From Halomonas elongata DSM 2581 (GTDB taxonomy: Bacteria > Pseudomonadota > Gammaproteobacteria > Pseudomonadales > Halomonadaceae): a stretch of 64,000 nt of DNA. The notes beneath the pieces were generated by a model. That model saw only the letters and a program-made list of their open reading frames with translations. It did not search any database and was not told the DNA's origin. A program made the translations under genes and the position numbers. Shown here one piece after another: positions 43,127-55,725 of the stretch (the first letter of the stretch is position 1; each line of letters begins with the position of its first letter). Location: the NCBI RefSeq assembly GCF_000196875.2, contig NC_014532.2, positions 1,922,001 through 1,986,000 of the forward strand, read 5' to 3'.

Positions 43127-44341
43127 ATGACCTATCATACGATGCGACGACGCCTGTTCGGGTTCGCCAGCTCCCTGAGCCTGCTCGGCGCCCTGTTGGC
43201 GACGGCTCCCTACAGCCTCGACACTCAGGCCGCCACCCTGCCCGCCGAACGTACATCTCTCGGCGGCACTACCATGCCGAACGATGCCACCCGCCCCCAC
43301 GCCCGCTCACACCCGCTGGCCACCTTCTGGGGCGCTCTCGACCTCCAGCCCAAGGATGCCTGGGAGCGCCTGCGCGCCAGCTTCGAATGGAATGATCAAT
43401 GGCGTGCCGATGCCGGTCACGCCAGGGTCCAGCACTGGATCGACGAATACCGCTCGAACCCGGGCAATATCGCCGAGATCACCGAGCGTGCCCGTCCCTG
43501 GCTGACCTGGATCGTCCAGCAGGTCGAGGCTCGCGGGCTGCCCGGCGAGATTGCCCTGGTGCCCTTCATCGAGAGCTCCTTCGACCCCGAGGCTCGCAGC
43601 CACTTCGGCGCCGCCGGCCTGTGGCAGATCATGCCACGCACCGGAGAAGCCCTCGGCCTCAGGCGCAACAACGTCTGGGATGGCCGCCTCGATGTCGTGC
43701 GCTCGACGGAAGCCGCGCTGGATTACATCGAGACCCAGGCCGACCAGTGGTACGAAGGCGACATCGAGCTTTCCCTGGCCGCCTACAACGCCGGCGCCGG
43801 CACAGTAAACCAGGCCCGCCGCGTCGCCCAGTCACAAGGCAAGACCGGTGAGTACTGGGACCTGAGCCTGCCGTCGGAAACCATGGACTACGTTCCCAAG
43901 CTGCTGGCCATCGCCGCGATCATCGCCGAACCCGAGCACTATGGCGTCGAACTTCCCGACATCGAAGGCGGACCGGCCTTCGCCCAGGTGCCGGTGACCC
44001 GCCGGGTCACTCTGGATGAGGCCGCACGCCTGGCCGGCGTATCCGAACAGCGCCTGGCCGAGCTCAACCCGGGACTCCGCGCCAAGGTCGCACACCCCGG
44101 CCAGGTCGACGAGCTCCTGGTACCGATGGGGCACGCCCAGCGCCTCGTCGCCGCCCTCGGCAATTCACCGATGGACGATGCCAATGGCACCACCGATATC
44201 CATGTGGTCCAGCGCGGCGACACCTTGTCTTCCATCGCCTCCAGGCATGCCGTAGCGGCCGCGGATCTCGCGCGCTGGAACGGACTGGATCAACCCGACG
44301 CTTTACAACCAGGACAGCAACTGACACTTTCCGGTAGATAA
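43127..44341 (+). CDS. mltD: Membrane-bound lytic transglycosylase MltD
   Basis: A 404-residue enzyme: an N-terminal hydrophobic export segment (LFGFASSLSLLGALLATAPY), an SLT domain with the catalytic Glu in VPFIESSFDPEARS and GAAGLWQIMPRTGEALGL, and one clear C-terminal LysM (IHVVQRGDTLSSIASRHAVA) with a weaker one before it. It cuts peptidoglycan. The start at ATG 43127 has GGAG nine bases upstream. The gloB-mltD order is conserved. Confidence 0.92.
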   Translation: MTYHTMRRRLFGFASSLSLLGALLATAPYSLDTQAATLPAERTSLGGTTMPNDATRPHARSHPLATFWGALDLQPKDAWERLRASFEWNDQWRADAGHARVQHWIDEYRSNPGNIAEITERARPWLTWIVQQVEARGLPGEIALVPFIESSFDPEARSHFGAAGLWQIMPRTGEALGLRRNNVWDGRLDVVRSTEAALDYIETQADQWYEGDIELSLAAYNAGAGTVNQARRVAQSQGKTGEYWDLSLPSETMDYVPKLLAIAAIIAEPEHYGVELPDIEGGPAFAQVPVTRRVTLDEAARLAGVSEQRLAELNPGLRAKVAHPGQVDELLVPMGHAQRLVAALGNSPMDDANGTTDIHVVQRGDTLSSIASRHAVAAADLARWNGLDQPDALQPGQQLTLSGR

Positions 44342-44347
44342 CACTGA

Positions 44348-44369
44348 AGCGCGCCCTGTCGAGCGCGCT
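44348..44369 (+). terminator. Hairpin between mltD and yejA
   Basis: AGCGCGC/GCGCGCT, a 7-bp perfect stem, followed by CTT only. It is probably a weak terminator or processing site. Confidence 0.4.
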
Positions 44370-44396
44370 CTTGACGCAGGGAATGGAACTTCACCG

Positions 44397-46214
44397 ATGT
44401 TGCGATTGCTCCTGCTGCTGACGACCCTGGCCAGCCTCCCCGTGCTGGCCGCCGATCCCGGCGACGTCCCCACTCGACACGCTCTCGCTCTCTACGGCGA
44501 GCCGGCACTGGACGAGGGTTTCGACCACTTTCCCCATGCCGATCCAGACGCCCCCATCGGCGGGACCCTGGCCCGCGCCGCCATCGGCAGCAGCTTCGAC
44601 TCGACCAATCCCTACATTGTCCAGGGCACGCCGGCCGCCGGACTCGGCAATGTCTACGACACCCTGCTGACCAGCAACCCGAACGAGCCGTTCACCATGT
44701 ACGGCCTGCTGGCTTCCGGCATCCGTCTCGATCCGCAAAGGCACTGGGTGGAGTTCGACCTCAACCCCAAGGCACGCTTCCACGACGGCACACCGGTCAC
44801 CGCCGAGGACGTAGTATTCAGCTTCGAGACGCTCACCGAGCATGGCCAACCTCTCTATGGCGCCTACTACGCCGGCGTGAAAGATGTCCACGCCGTGGAC
44901 GAGGACACCGTGCATTTCGACCTGACTGATAGCGAGTCCCGCGAGCTGCCGCTGATTCTCGGCCAGTTGCCGGTACTGCCCGCTCACTACTGGCGGGAGC
45001 GCGACTTCACCCAGCCCACCCAGGATGCTCTGCTCGGCTCGGGCCCTTATCGAATCGCTGAAGTCGACCCCGGCCACCGCATCGTCTACGAGCGCGTCGA
45101 CGATTACTGGGGCCGGGATCTCCCCGTCAATCGCGGCCGCCACAATATCGGCCGGCTCGTCTTCGACTACTACCGCGACGCTTCCGTGGCCATGGAAGCC
45201 TTCAAGGCCGGCAACCTCGACATGCGGACCGGTTCCTCGGCCCGCAACTGGGCGACCGGCTATGACTTCCCTGCCGTCAAGGCCGGCTTCGTCAAGCGCC
45301 TGGAGATCCCCGACGGCCAGCCCGCGGGCATGCAGGCCTATGTCATGAACCTCCGGCGAGACAAGTTCCAGGACGTGCGCCTGCGCGAAGCCCTGAACCT
45401 CGCCTTCGACTTCGAGTGGCTGAACAAGAACCTCTTCTACGGCGCCTATCAGCGTACCCACAGTTACTTCGACAATTCCGAAATGGCCGCTGAGGGGCTG
45501 CCCAGTGACGCGGAGCTGGCACTGCTCGAGCCGCATCGCGACGCCCTGCCCGAGCGCGTCTTCGACTCCCCCCTGCCCATCGACATGCCCGAGGAGCCCC
45601 GCGCTCGCCTCCAGCGCGCCCATGAGCTGCTGACCGAGGCCGGCTATACCTATCGAGACGGCCAGTTGATCACGCCGGAAGGCGAGCCCTTGCGACTCGA
45701 GGTACTCCTGCACGACAGCCGCTTCGAGCGCGTCGTGCATCCCCTGCTGCGCAACCTGAAACGACTGGGCATCCAGGGCAAGATCCGTGTCGTCGATGTC
45801 AGCCAGTACCTCAACCGCCGGGGCAATTTCGATTTCGACATCATCGTCGGCAGCTTTCCCCAGTCGGCGAATCCCGGCAACGAACAACGCGAATTCTGGG
45901 GCAGCAAGTACGCCAATGCCCCCCAGAGCAGCAACCTCATCGGGCTGGAAAGTCCGGTCATCGACGATCTGGTGGAACGCTTGATCGCCGCCGATACGCG
46001 CGCCGAGCTGGACACCGCCGCCCAGGCACTGGATCGCGTGCTCCGCTGGGGGTTCTACGTGATTCCCCAATGGCACCTGCCGGCGACGCGGGTGGCCTTC
46101 TGGGACAAGTTCGGCTGGAAGGAACCCTTCCCGGAGTACGGACTGGACCTCGACGCCTGGTGGATCGACCCTCAGCGTGCCGCCGAAGTCGAAGCCCGGC
46201 AGAGCGGCGGTTAG
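44397..46214 (+). CDS. yejA: Peptide/microcin C-type ABC binding protein YejA
   Basis: A 605-residue periplasmic binding protein with a signal peptide ending VLAADP. Family stretches include HALALYGEPALDEGFDHFPH, GTLARAAIGSSFDSTNPYIV and the C-terminal WKEPFPEYGLDLDAWWIDPQ. It delivers oligopeptides to the YejBEF transporter; relatives import microcin C. It leads the four-gene operon. Confidence 0.92.
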   Translation: MLRLLLLLTTLASLPVLAADPGDVPTRHALALYGEPALDEGFDHFPHADPDAPIGGTLARAAIGSSFDSTNPYIVQGTPAAGLGNVYDTLLTSNPNEPFTMYGLLASGIRLDPQRHWVEFDLNPKARFHDGTPVTAEDVVFSFETLTEHGQPLYGAYYAGVKDVHAVDEDTVHFDLTDSESRELPLILGQLPVLPAHYWRERDFTQPTQDALLGSGPYRIAEVDPGHRIVYERVDDYWGRDLPVNRGRHNIGRLVFDYYRDASVAMEAFKAGNLDMRTGSSARNWATGYDFPAVKAGFVKRLEIPDGQPAGMQAYVMNLRRDKFQDVRLREALNLAFDFEWLNKNLFYGAYQRTHSYFDNSEMAAEGLPSDAELALLEPHRDALPERVFDSPLPIDMPEEPRARLQRAHELLTEAGYTYRDGQLITPEGEPLRLEVLLHDSRFERVVHPLLRNLKRLGIQGKIRVVDVSQYLNRRGNFDFDIIVGSFPQSANPGNEQREFWGSKYANAPQSSNLIGLESPVIDDLVERLIAADTRAELDTAAQALDRVLRWGFYVIPQWHLPATRVAFWDKFGWKEPFPEYGLDLDAWWIDPQRAAEVEARQSGG

Positions 46215-46255
46215 ACTGCCAGCCAGATTCGTCCATCACGCCTTGAGGAGTTGTC

Positions 46256-47329
46256 GTGGCCGCCTATACCCTGCGCCGCCTGTTGCTGATGATCCCCACC
46301 CTGCTGGGGATCCTGCTGCTCAACTTCATCATCGTCCAGGCTGCTCCGGGTGGCCCCATCGACCAGATGCTGGCACGTTTCGAGGGGCTGTCCTCGCAGT
46401 CCAGCACCCGCCTGGAAGGCGATGGCGGCGAAGTCGCCTCGAGCGACGGCTCCCGGAGCAGCCGTGGCATACCGCCGCAATTCATCGAACGCCTGGAGAC
46501 CCAGTTCGGTTTCGACAAGCCGGCGCCGGAGCGATTTCTCGACATGCTCGTCGACTACGCCACCTTCGACCTCGGCGAGAGCTTCTTTCGCGGCAAGGCC
46601 GTCACCACCCTGATCCTCGAACGCCTGCCGGTCTCGATCTCGCTGGGCCTGTGGACCACCCTGCTGGTCTATCTGATCTCGATACCGCTGGGCGTCCGCA
46701 AGGCCCTGGTACATGGCTCGCGCTTCGATGTGTGGACCTCGGGGCTGGTCATCATCGGCTACGCCATTCCCGGTTTCCTGTTCGCCATCCTGCTGATCGT
46801 ACTGTTCGCCGGTGGCAGCTACTGGGATATCTTCCCGCTGCGCGGCCTGACCTCGCCGGATTTTTCCGAGCTCTCGGTCTGGGGCAAGGTGAAGGATTAT
46901 TTCTGGCACATCAGCCTGCCGGTCGCCGCCTCGGCCATCGGCAGCTTCGCCACCCTGACCATGCTGACCAAGAACAGCTTTCTCGACGAGATCCACAAGC
47001 AATACGTGCTCACCGCCCGTGCCAAGGGCGCCAGTGATCGTCGCGTGCTCTATGGTCATGTCTTCCGCAACGCCATGTTGATCATCATCGCCGGCCTGCC
47101 TTCGGCATTGATCGGCATCTTCTTCACCGGCGCACTGCTGATCGAGGTCATCTTCTCCCTGAACGGCCTTGGCCTGCTCGGCTTCGAGGCCGTCATGCAA
47201 CGCGACTATCCGGTGATCTTCGGCACCCTCTATCTCTACACCCTGATCGGCCTGATCCTGAAATTGATATCGGATCTGACCTATGTCTGGGTCGATCCCC
47301 GCATCGATTTCGAGACCCGGGAGTCCTGA
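46256..47329 (+). CDS. yejB: Microcin C-type ABC permease YejB
   Basis: A 357-residue permease with about six membrane helices and the long periplasmic insert of YejB (about 45-100). The ABC coupling motif is in [20 protein letters not shown]. Translation starts at GTG 46256 behind GAGGAG. It is followed two bases later by yejE. Confidence 0.92.
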   Translation: MAAYTLRRLLLMIPTLLGILLLNFIIVQAAPGGPIDQMLARFEGLSSQSSTRLEGDGGEVASSDGSRSSRGIPPQFIERLETQFGFDKPAPERFLDMLVDYATFDLGESFFRGKAVTTLILERLPVSISLGLWTTLLVYLISIPLGVRKALVHGSRFDVWTSGLVIIGYAIPGFLFAILLIVLFAGGSYWDIFPLRGLTSPDFSELSVWGKVKDYFWHISLPVAASAIGSFATLTMLTKNSFLDEIHKQYVLTARAKGASDRRVLYGHVFRNAMLIIIAGLPSALIGIFFTGALLIEVIFSLNGLGLLGFEAVMQRDYPVIFGTLYLYTLIGLILKLISDLTYVWVDPRIDFETRES

Positions 47330-47331
47330 CC

Positions 47332-48408
47332 ATGATGAATGCCGCCAAGACTCGCCTGTCTCCCATCACTCGCCGCCGGCTCGAGGTCTTCCGGCAGAAC
47401 CGCCGCGCCCGGATCTCGCTGTGGGTATTCGCGGTGCTGTTCGCGATCAGTCTCGGCGCCGAGCTGGTGGCCAACGACAAGCCTTTGTTGATGCAGTATC
47501 AAGGCGACTGGTACCTGCCGTTGCTGGTCGATTATCCCGATACCGAATTCGGCGGTTTCCTGCCCACGCCGGCGGACTATCGCGATCCATATACCCGCGA
47601 TGCCATCGAGGCCGACGGCTGGATGCTCTGGGCCCCCATCCCCTATTCCTACGACACCCTGGACATGACGCTGCGTCATCCCGCGCCGTCGCCACCGGAC
47701 GGCGAGCACTGGCTGGGCACCGACGACCAGGGTCGCGACGTTCTGGCGCGGGTGATCTACGGTTTCCGGCTGTCGGTGATCTTCGCTCTGGTGCTGACCA
47801 TCGGCTCCATGGCGCTCGGCGTTCTGATCGGCGGCGTTCAGGGCTATTTCGGCGGCAAGATCGACCTGATCGGACAACGCCTGACCGAGATATGGTCGGG
47901 CCTGCCGGTGCTGTTTTTGTTGATCATCCTGGCCAGCATGGTCGAACCCAACCTGTGGTGGCTGCTCGGCATCATGCTGCTGTTCTCCTGGCTGGGGCTG
48001 GTCGACGTGGTGCGAGCCGAGTTCCTGCGCGCCCGCAATCTCGAATACGTCCGTGCTGCCCGCGCCATGGGACTGCCCTCGCGGCTGATCATGTGGCGTC
48101 ATGTGCTGCCCAATGCCATGGTCGCCACCCTGACCTTCATTCCCTTCCTGTTCACCGGCGGGATCACCACCCTGACCGCTCTGGACTTCCTCGGCTTCGG
48201 CCTGCCGCCGGGCTCGCCTTCACTGGGTGAACTCGTCGCCCAGGGCAAGAACAATCTCCAGGCCCCCTGGCTCGGCATCGCGGCCTTCATGACCCTGTCG
48301 ATCATGCTCTCGTTGCTGGTGTTCATCGGCGAAGGGCTGCGGGACGCCTTCGACCCTCGCCACATCCAGCATGCCGGCACCGCCCCGAGGATTCCGCACC
48401 ATGCCTGA
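47332..48408 (+). CDS. yejE: Microcin C-type ABC permease YejE
   Basis: A 358-residue permease. A long N-terminal periplasmic part (LLMQYQGDWYLPLLVDYPDT) is followed by GTDDQGRDVLARVIYGFRLS and the coupling loop YVRAARAMGLPSRLIMWRHV. GGGAG precedes ATG 47332. Its end overlaps yejF by eight bases. Confidence 0.92.
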   Translation: MMNAAKTRLSPITRRRLEVFRQNRRARISLWVFAVLFAISLGAELVANDKPLLMQYQGDWYLPLLVDYPDTEFGGFLPTPADYRDPYTRDAIEADGWMLWAPIPYSYDTLDMTLRHPAPSPPDGEHWLGTDDQGRDVLARVIYGFRLSVIFALVLTIGSMALGVLIGGVQGYFGGKIDLIGQRLTEIWSGLPVLFLLIILASMVEPNLWWLLGIMLLFSWLGLVDVVRAEFLRARNLEYVRAARAMGLPSRLIMWRHVLPNAMVATLTFIPFLFTGGITTLTALDFLGFGLPPGSPSLGELVAQGKNNLQAPWLGIAAFMTLSIMLSLLVFIGEGLRDAFDPRHIQHAGTAPRIPHHA

Positions 48409-49990
48409 TCAGCCCCTGTTCCAGCTCGACGCGCTGACCATCGCCTTCGATGGCATGCCAGTGGTCGATGCGCTGTCCCTGGAGGTGAACCATGGCGAGA
48501 CGCTCGCCCTGGTCGGCGAATCCGGCTCGGGCAAGTCCGTCTCGGCACTCGGTGCACTGGGATTGCTGCCCGCCAATGCCTCGCTTACCGGAGGACGCCG
48601 ACTCGACGGTCTCGACCTGAGCGACCTGTCGCCACGTGACTGGCGCCGAATACGTGGCGGCCAGGTCGGGTTCATCTTCCAGGAACCCATGACCTCGCTC
48701 AATCCGCTGCACAATGTCGGCAAGCAGCTTGGCGAAACACTGCGCCTGCATCAGGGGCTCACCGGACAAGCCGCCCGACGCCGCAGCCATGAACTGCTGG
48801 AGCGCGTGCGCCTGCCGCGCACCACGGAACTGCTCGACGCCTGGCCCCATCAGCTTTCCGGAGGCCAGCGCCAGCGCGTGATGATCGCCATGGCCATCGC
48901 CAACAACCCTCGACTGCTGGTTGCCGACGAGCCCACCACGGCGCTGGACGTCACGGTACAGCGCGAAATTCTCGCCCTGCTGGCCGAGCTGCGCGATGAG
49001 CGGGAAATGGGCATGCTGTTCATCACCCACGACCTCAACCTGGTTCGCCATCACGCCGATCGTGTGTGCGTCATGCACCAGGGACGCGCCCAGGAAACCG
49101 GCACGGTCAGCGACGTCTTCAGCGCGCCGCAAAGCCCCTACACGCGCGCACTGCTGGACGCCGAACCAAGCGGTCGCCCGGCCCCCGTCACCACCAGATC
49201 AGCCCTGCTCGAGGCGCGCGGCGTCGGCGTGAGCTTCCAGCGCCCGAAGCGCCTCTTCCAGCGCCGTCCCGCCGCCTTCGAGGCGGTCAAGCCGCTGGAT
49301 CTGCATGTGGCACCCGGTGAAACCCTGGGGATCGTCGGTGAATCGGGGTCCGGCAAGAGCACGCTCGCCCAGGCATTGCTGCGCCTGGTACCGAGTCGCG
49401 GCCGCCTCGATTTCGACGGCACCCGGCTGGATCAACTGCGTGGCGGAGCACTGCGTCGCCAGCGTCGCCGCTTCCAGGTCGTCTTCCAGGATCCCTTCGG
49501 GTCGCTCTCGCCCCGCATGCCGGTGTCGGACATCATCAGCGAAGGGCTACGCTTCCACCACCCCGAACTCGGGGCCGAGGAGGTGGAAAGGCGCATTCGC
49601 GACACTTTGCAGGAGGTCGGCCTGCCCGAAGGCTGCGCGTCACGATATCCGCACGAATTCTCCGGCGGCCAGCGCCAGCGTATCGCCGTCGCACGGGCCA
49701 TCATCATGGCGCCCGACCTGGTGGTACTGGACGAGCCGACCTCGGCGCTGGATCGCAGCGTCCAGGCACAGCTCGTCAACCTGTTGCGCGAACTGCAACG
49801 CCGACGTGGCATCAGCTACCTGTTCATCAGCCACGACCTGGCGGTCGTCCGCGCCATGGCGCATCGAATCCTGGTGCTCAAGGATGGTGAGGTGGTGGAA
49901 AGCGGCGACTGTCTCGATGTGCTGGAACGGCCGACCACCGCCTATACCAGGGCTCTGGTCGAGGCCGCGGGCCTGCGGGAACGCTCCTAA
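48401..49990 (+). CDS. yejF: Microcin C-type ABC ATPase YejF (fused two-domain)
   Basis: A 529-residue protein with two complete ABC ATPase domains: Walker [10 protein letters not shown] and signature [10 protein letters not shown] in the first half; a second Walker [14 protein letters not shown] and signature [10 protein letters not shown] in the second. It powers peptide import by YejBE. The start at ATG 48401 lies inside the end of yejE. Confidence 0.93.
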   Translation: MPDQPLFQLDALTIAFDGMPVVDALSLEVNHGETLALVGESGSGKSVSALGALGLLPANASLTGGRRLDGLDLSDLSPRDWRRIRGGQVGFIFQEPMTSLNPLHNVGKQLGETLRLHQGLTGQAARRRSHELLERVRLPRTTELLDAWPHQLSGGQRQRVMIAMAIANNPRLLVADEPTTALDVTVQREILALLAELRDEREMGMLFITHDLNLVRHHADRVCVMHQGRAQETGTVSDVFSAPQSPYTRALLDAEPSGRPAPVTTRSALLEARGVGVSFQRPKRLFQRRPAAFEAVKPLDLHVAPGETLGIVGESGSGKSTLAQALLRLVPSRGRLDFDGTRLDQLRGGALRRQRRRFQVVFQDPFGSLSPRMPVSDIISEGLRFHHPELGAEEVERRIRDTLQEVGLPEGCASRYPHEFSGGQRQRIAVARAIIMAPDLVVLDEPTSALDRSVQAQLVNLLRELQRRRGISYLFISHDLAVVRAMAHRILVLKDGEVVESGDCLDVLERPTTAYTRALVEAAGLRERS

Positions 49991-49999
49991 GAAAGGTTC

Positions 50000-51001
50000 C
50001 TAGTACCAGAAGGCCAGCGACAGCGACCCAAAACTGTCGGATTTCGGCTGGGCGTGAAACTCCTTGGTCCGCCATGCATGGGTGACGGAAAGCTGCCAGC
50101 GGTCCCAGTTGAAGGCCACGCCAACCAGGGCGTCGCCGACCCATTCCTCGCGATCGACGGAATGACTGTTCTCGAAGGTATTGCCGTCCAGCAGCAGGTT
50201 ATGGGCCATGTAGCGCCCCTCCAGGGCCGCAAAGGCATACCAGCCGAAGCCTCGATCGGGAAGAAAGAACGACCGCCCTCCCTCGGCCGGCGCGATCGAT
50301 GGGATACCGAAGCTGCGGCTCAGGTTCTCGCCAATGCGCACCCCGCCGCCGGTCGCGCCATAGGTGTAGAGGTTCCCCAGGGCGAATCCCAGGCTCGGTC
50401 CATACTCCACCTCCAGGCCATTCAGCGCGCTGCGGCCGATCCATGATGTCTTGTAGGACATGTTGACGACCGGCTCATTGTGCAACTGATATTGCCAACC
50501 TTCGGGCTTCTCGGAATCAAGCACATGGTGCAGCTCGCGCTGGATGGTCTCGCCACCGGCGGCCGGGCCGACGATTCCCGCATCGAAGTTCAGGCTACGC
50601 AGTTGCCGCCAGTCGTCATGGGGCTCACTGTCGAAGAGCGACACCCCGGCCGTGAATAGTCCCGCATAGGGTCGGTCCGATACATCGAGCGACTTCTCGC
50701 CGATATCGATAGGCGTATAGAGCTGGTGCGAGAGTCGGTAGGCGCCCCCGTCGAGGCTGTTCCTGGACCACCCCGGCAGCCAATCGGCCAGATCGTTCAG
50801 CCAATGCTGTGGCGATGTCCGGAACGCCCAGGTGGCCTCCAGTCCATTGGTGTAATGCCCATCCGAACCGCCGGAGTAGATATCGTTCTCGCTCTTGAGC
50901 GTGAAGAGCCCATCGGCCCAGGCGGGACTGGCCACGACCGCAAACATCATCGAAAGCCAGGGCAATGCACCGAGGCGAGCGGAAACAGGAAGGAATGACA
51001 T
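50000..51001 (-). CDS. lpxR: Lipid A 3'-O-deacylase LpxR-type (DUF2219)
   Basis: A 333-residue outer-membrane beta-barrel with a signal peptide ending SPAWAD. LpxR residues are visible: Asn-Asp in SENDIYSGGSDGHYTNGLE and the active His in ETIQRELHHVLDSEKPEGW. The C-terminus ends with aromatic FWY as in barrel proteins. It removes the 3' acyl chain of lipid A in a Ca2+-dependent way. The start ATG 51001 has GGAG eight bases upstream; a longer frame lacks support. Confidence 0.87.
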   Translation of the reverse strand: MSFLPVSARLGALPWLSMMFAVVASPAWADGLFTLKSENDIYSGGSDGHYTNGLEATWAFRTSPQHWLNDLADWLPGWSRNSLDGGAYRLSHQLYTPIDIGEKSLDVSDRPYAGLFTAGVSLFDSEPHDDWRQLRSLNFDAGIVGPAAGGETIQRELHHVLDSEKPEGWQYQLHNEPVVNMSYKTSWIGRSALNGLEVEYGPSLGFALGNLYTYGATGGGVRIGENLSRSFGIPSIAPAEGGRSFFLPDRGFGWYAFAALEGRYMAHNLLLDGNTFENSHSVDREEWVGDALVGVAFNWDRWQLSVTHAWRTKEFHAQPKSDSFGSLSLAFWY

Positions 51002-51249
51002 GCATGAACTCCGGCCGGACATATACATACACCAGTGAATGCAAAACAAGTTTGAATGCTAACGAATCTTTCCATCATGGTCCATGACATCTTTCATCAG
51101 GCCCATGATCATATGGTTTCGGCAATGATAGATAACGGTATAAGAGATCGCTAGAAGCCATGATTTGATCGTTAAATCCTCCCGACCAGGCCAATATCCG
51201 AGCTGGCCTATACTGGCTTGCAGGGAGCCAAGGGGTCGAAGAACGCCAT

Positions 51250-53001
<1,752 letters not shown>

Positions 53002-53056
53002 TGCGAGAGCCCCCTGAACGATCGCCATCCGGAGTCACTCGTGGTGTCGAGGCCTC

Positions 53057-53758
53057 TCAGAACAATGCGACTTCCTCGGGCGTCAGCTCGCGCCACTCCC
53101 CTGGTTCCAGAGTGTCATCGAGCACCAGGGCGCCCACCGACTCGCGATGCAGCGTTTCGACATGGTTGCCGATAGCGGCCAACATCCGCCTTACCTGATG
53201 ATAGCGCCCCTCGTCGATGACCAACCTGACACGGTGATCGTCCAGGCATGTCAATTCAGCCGGGCGGGTCGGTGCATCCTCGCCCTCCAGCACGATCCCT
53301 TCGGCAAAGGCTTGCATTGCGCGTCTTGCCTCATCGCCTTCCAGGGGACGGGCCAGACGGGCCACATAGGCCTTGGGACAACGCCGGCGCGGCGAGGTGA
53401 TGCGGTGCGACCACTGGCCGTCATCGGTGATCAGCAGAAGCCCCGTGGTCTCGACATCGAGACGCCCGACCGGCTGCAGGCGTTCGACCTTGGGCACATC
53501 GAGCAGGTCCACCGCTCGGGGATAGAGCCCGCGTCTCGCCGTGCATTCCACGCCCTCGGGCTTGTGGAGCATGATATAGCGCGTCCCCACCAGGGAGAGG
53601 CGCTCGCCCAGCCAGGTGATTCGGTCGGTTTCTTGCACATGGCGGGCCGCCTTCTTTTCCAGCTCGCCATTGACGCTGACCTCGCCGCGGATCAAGGCCC
53701 GCTTGGCCAGCCCACGAGTCAGCTCGGTACTCTCCGCCAGGAAACGATCCAATCGCAT
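53057..53758 (-). CDS. rsuA: 16S rRNA pseudouridine-516 synthase
   Basis: A 233-residue enzyme with an N-terminal S4 domain (MRLDRFLAESTELTRGLAKR), the catalytic Asp motif VGRLDVETTGLLLITDDG and the end segment EGRYHQVRRMLAAIGNHV. It makes pseudouridine 516 in 16S rRNA. The start ATG 53758 overlaps the amidase stop by three bases. Confidence 0.92.
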   Translation of the reverse strand: MRLDRFLAESTELTRGLAKRALIRGEVSVNGELEKKAARHVQETDRITWLGERLSLVGTRYIMLHKPEGVECTARRGLYPRAVDLLDVPKVERLQPVGRLDVETTGLLLITDDGQWSHRITSPRRRCPKAYVARLARPLEGDEARRAMQAFAEGIVLEGEDAPTRPAELTCLDDHRVRLVIDEGRYHQVRRMLAAIGNHVETLHRESVGALVLDDTLEPGEWRELTPEEVALF

Positions 53759-54573
53759 CAGTCACCGACTCCGTCCGACAGGGTGAAGTGATCGGCATCA
53801 CGCCAGGCGGGAAACTTCTCGCGGAAGGCCTGCAGGTCTGCCAGCGACAGTGTTCCTGTCTTCACGAAAGGCAGATCCCTGGGCTCGTCGATCAACGCTT
53901 CGCCCTTGGCATCGACCAGCATGGAGTCGCCGGCATAGCCGAGCCCCTTGGCATCCTCGCCGACGCGATTGACGCCGATCACCGGGCACAGGTTCTCCAC
54001 CGCACGCGCCTGCAGCAGCACGCGCCACGGATGCCGACGCGGTGCCGGCCAGTTGGCGATGCACAGCAGGGCATCGTACTCGAAGTGTTCGCCGGGGGCA
54101 GGCTGCTGACGCAGCCATACCGGAAAGCGCAGGTCGTAACAGACGCTGAGCAGGATCCGGAATCCCTTGAGTTCGACGATCACTCGCTCGTGGCCCATGG
54201 CATAACGTTCGTGTTCGCCGGCCATGCGAAACAGGTGACGCTTGTCGTAGGTGACCAGGCTCCCGTCCGGTCGCGCCCAGACCAGACGATTGAAACAATC
54301 GCCTCCCTCGACCACCGCCACGCTACCGGTGACCACGCAGCCACGCTGCACGGCCTGGTTGCGCAGCCAGGCGACGGTCGGGCTCTCGTCCATGGGTTCG
54401 GCCATTTCCCGCGAATTCATGGTGAACCCCGTGGCGAACATCTCCGGCAACACGATCAGATCGGTCTGATCGCCATCGAGCTCGCCCAGCGTCTCCTCGA
54501 GCATCCGGCAGTTGGCATCGGGATCCTCCCAGCGCAGATCGCACTGCACCAGGGTCGTTCGCAGCTCGCTCAT
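53758..54573 (-). CDS. Nitrilase-family omega-amidase (YafV-like)
   Basis: A 271-residue carbon-nitrogen hydrolase with the Glu-Lys-Cys triad in LPEMFATGF, YDKRHLF and SVCYDLRFPVW. It resembles YafV, which deamidates 2-oxoglutaramate and related alpha-keto acid amides. The start is ATG 54573, with GGAG upstream; the longer frame is not supported. It is coupled to rsuA. Confidence 0.88.
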   Translation of the reverse strand: MSELRTTLVQCDLRWEDPDANCRMLEETLGELDGDQTDLIVLPEMFATGFTMNSREMAEPMDESPTVAWLRNQAVQRGCVVTGSVAVVEGGDCFNRLVWARPDGSLVTYDKRHLFRMAGEHERYAMGHERVIVELKGFRILLSVCYDLRFPVWLRQQPAPGEHFEYDALLCIANWPAPRRHPWRVLLQARAVENLCPVIGVNRVGEDAKGLGYAGDSMLVDAKGEALIDEPRDLPFVKTGTLSLADLQAFREKFPAWRDADHFTLSDGVGD

Positions 54574-54695
54574 AAAGGGACTCCATCGTCGCACCGGGGT
54601 TGTCTTCAGCCTAACCGAGACACCGGCATCGCGCAGCCATGGCATCGAAGCGATACCGGCCCTATGATAGGTTGGACATTCTTAGGAAGCTTAAC

Positions 54696-55604
54696 ATGCC
54701 AAGGACACAGACCGTCTCTCCCGACGTCACCAAGGGAGTCGGCTTCGGCCTCGCCGCTTACCTGATGTGGGGGTGTTTCCCGCTCTTCTTCGCCTTGTTC
54801 GAAGGCATCCCCGCCTATGAGGTGCTCATCCACCGTGTCCTCTGGTCCTGCGTGTTCCTGGTGGGACTGGTCACACTGCTGCGTCGCTGGTCACCGGTGA
54901 CCGAGGCCCTGCGCCATCCACGTCGTCTGGGACGGGTGCTGGCCTGCGCGGTGCTGATCGGGCTCAACTGGGGGCTCTATATCTATGCCGTGGAAAGTCG
55001 CCAGGTCCTCCAGGCAAGCCTCGGCTACTTCCTGACGCCACTGGTCAACGTGACGCTCGGCCTGCTGGTACTGCGCGAGCGCATGCTCCGCCTGCAGGGC
55101 GTCGCCGTGGCGCTGGCCGGCATCGCCATCACCATCCAGCTGGTAATGCTCGGCGAGGTACCCTGGATCAGCCTGGCCCTGGCACTGACCTTCGGCACCT
55201 ATGGCCTGCTGCGCAAGCAGGTGCCGCTGGACGGCCTCTCCGGGCTGTTCGTCGAGACTCTGCTGCTGATGCCGCTCGGCCTGCTGGCACTCGCCTGGCT
55301 CAGCGAAGCCGGCCTGTCCCATTTCCTGGCCGATCACCGCAGTACTCTGCTGCTGATCGCCAGCGGCGTGATCACCGCCCTGCCCTTGCTGGCCTTCGCC
55401 GGCGCGGCACGACGCCTGCGTCTGGCGACCCTGGGCTTTCTGATGTATCTCAACCCGACGATTCAGTTCCTGATCGCCCTGCTGGTCTTCAACGAGCCCC
55501 TGACACCGGCGCAACTGGCAACCTTCATCCTGATCTGGTGCGGCCTGGCCCTTTACTCCTGGACGGCCTGGCAAGGCCGCCCGAGGGAGGTACAAGACGC
55601 CTGA
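54696..55604 (+). CDS. rarD: RarD-type EamA transporter
   Basis: A 302-residue protein with ten membrane helices, opening GVGFGLAAYLMWGCFPLFFA and containing LIGLNWGLYIYAVESRQVLQ and RLRLATLGFLMYLNPTIQFL, the RarD pattern. AGGAAG precedes ATG 54696. The substrate is unknown; some homologues transport amino acids or confer chloramphenicol sensitivity. Confidence 0.9.
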   Translation: MPRTQTVSPDVTKGVGFGLAAYLMWGCFPLFFALFEGIPAYEVLIHRVLWSCVFLVGLVTLLRRWSPVTEALRHPRRLGRVLACAVLIGLNWGLYIYAVESRQVLQASLGYFLTPLVNVTLGLLVLRERMLRLQGVAVALAGIAITIQLVMLGEVPWISLALALTFGTYGLLRKQVPLDGLSGLFVETLLLMPLGLLALAWLSEAGLSHFLADHRSTLLLIASGVITALPLLAFAGAARRLRLATLGFLMYLNPTIQFLIALLVFNEPLTPAQLATFILIWCGLALYSWTAWQGRPREVQDA

Positions 55605-55725
55605 CACGGTTCCACGAAGACAGACGCGCAACGAGTCCATGGCACGTCATCGCTGACCGCCACCGCCGGATCGTTTAGGCTGTTAGGCGTTTTCGTTTCC
55701 GTCCTCCCACCTGCGACTGGCCCGG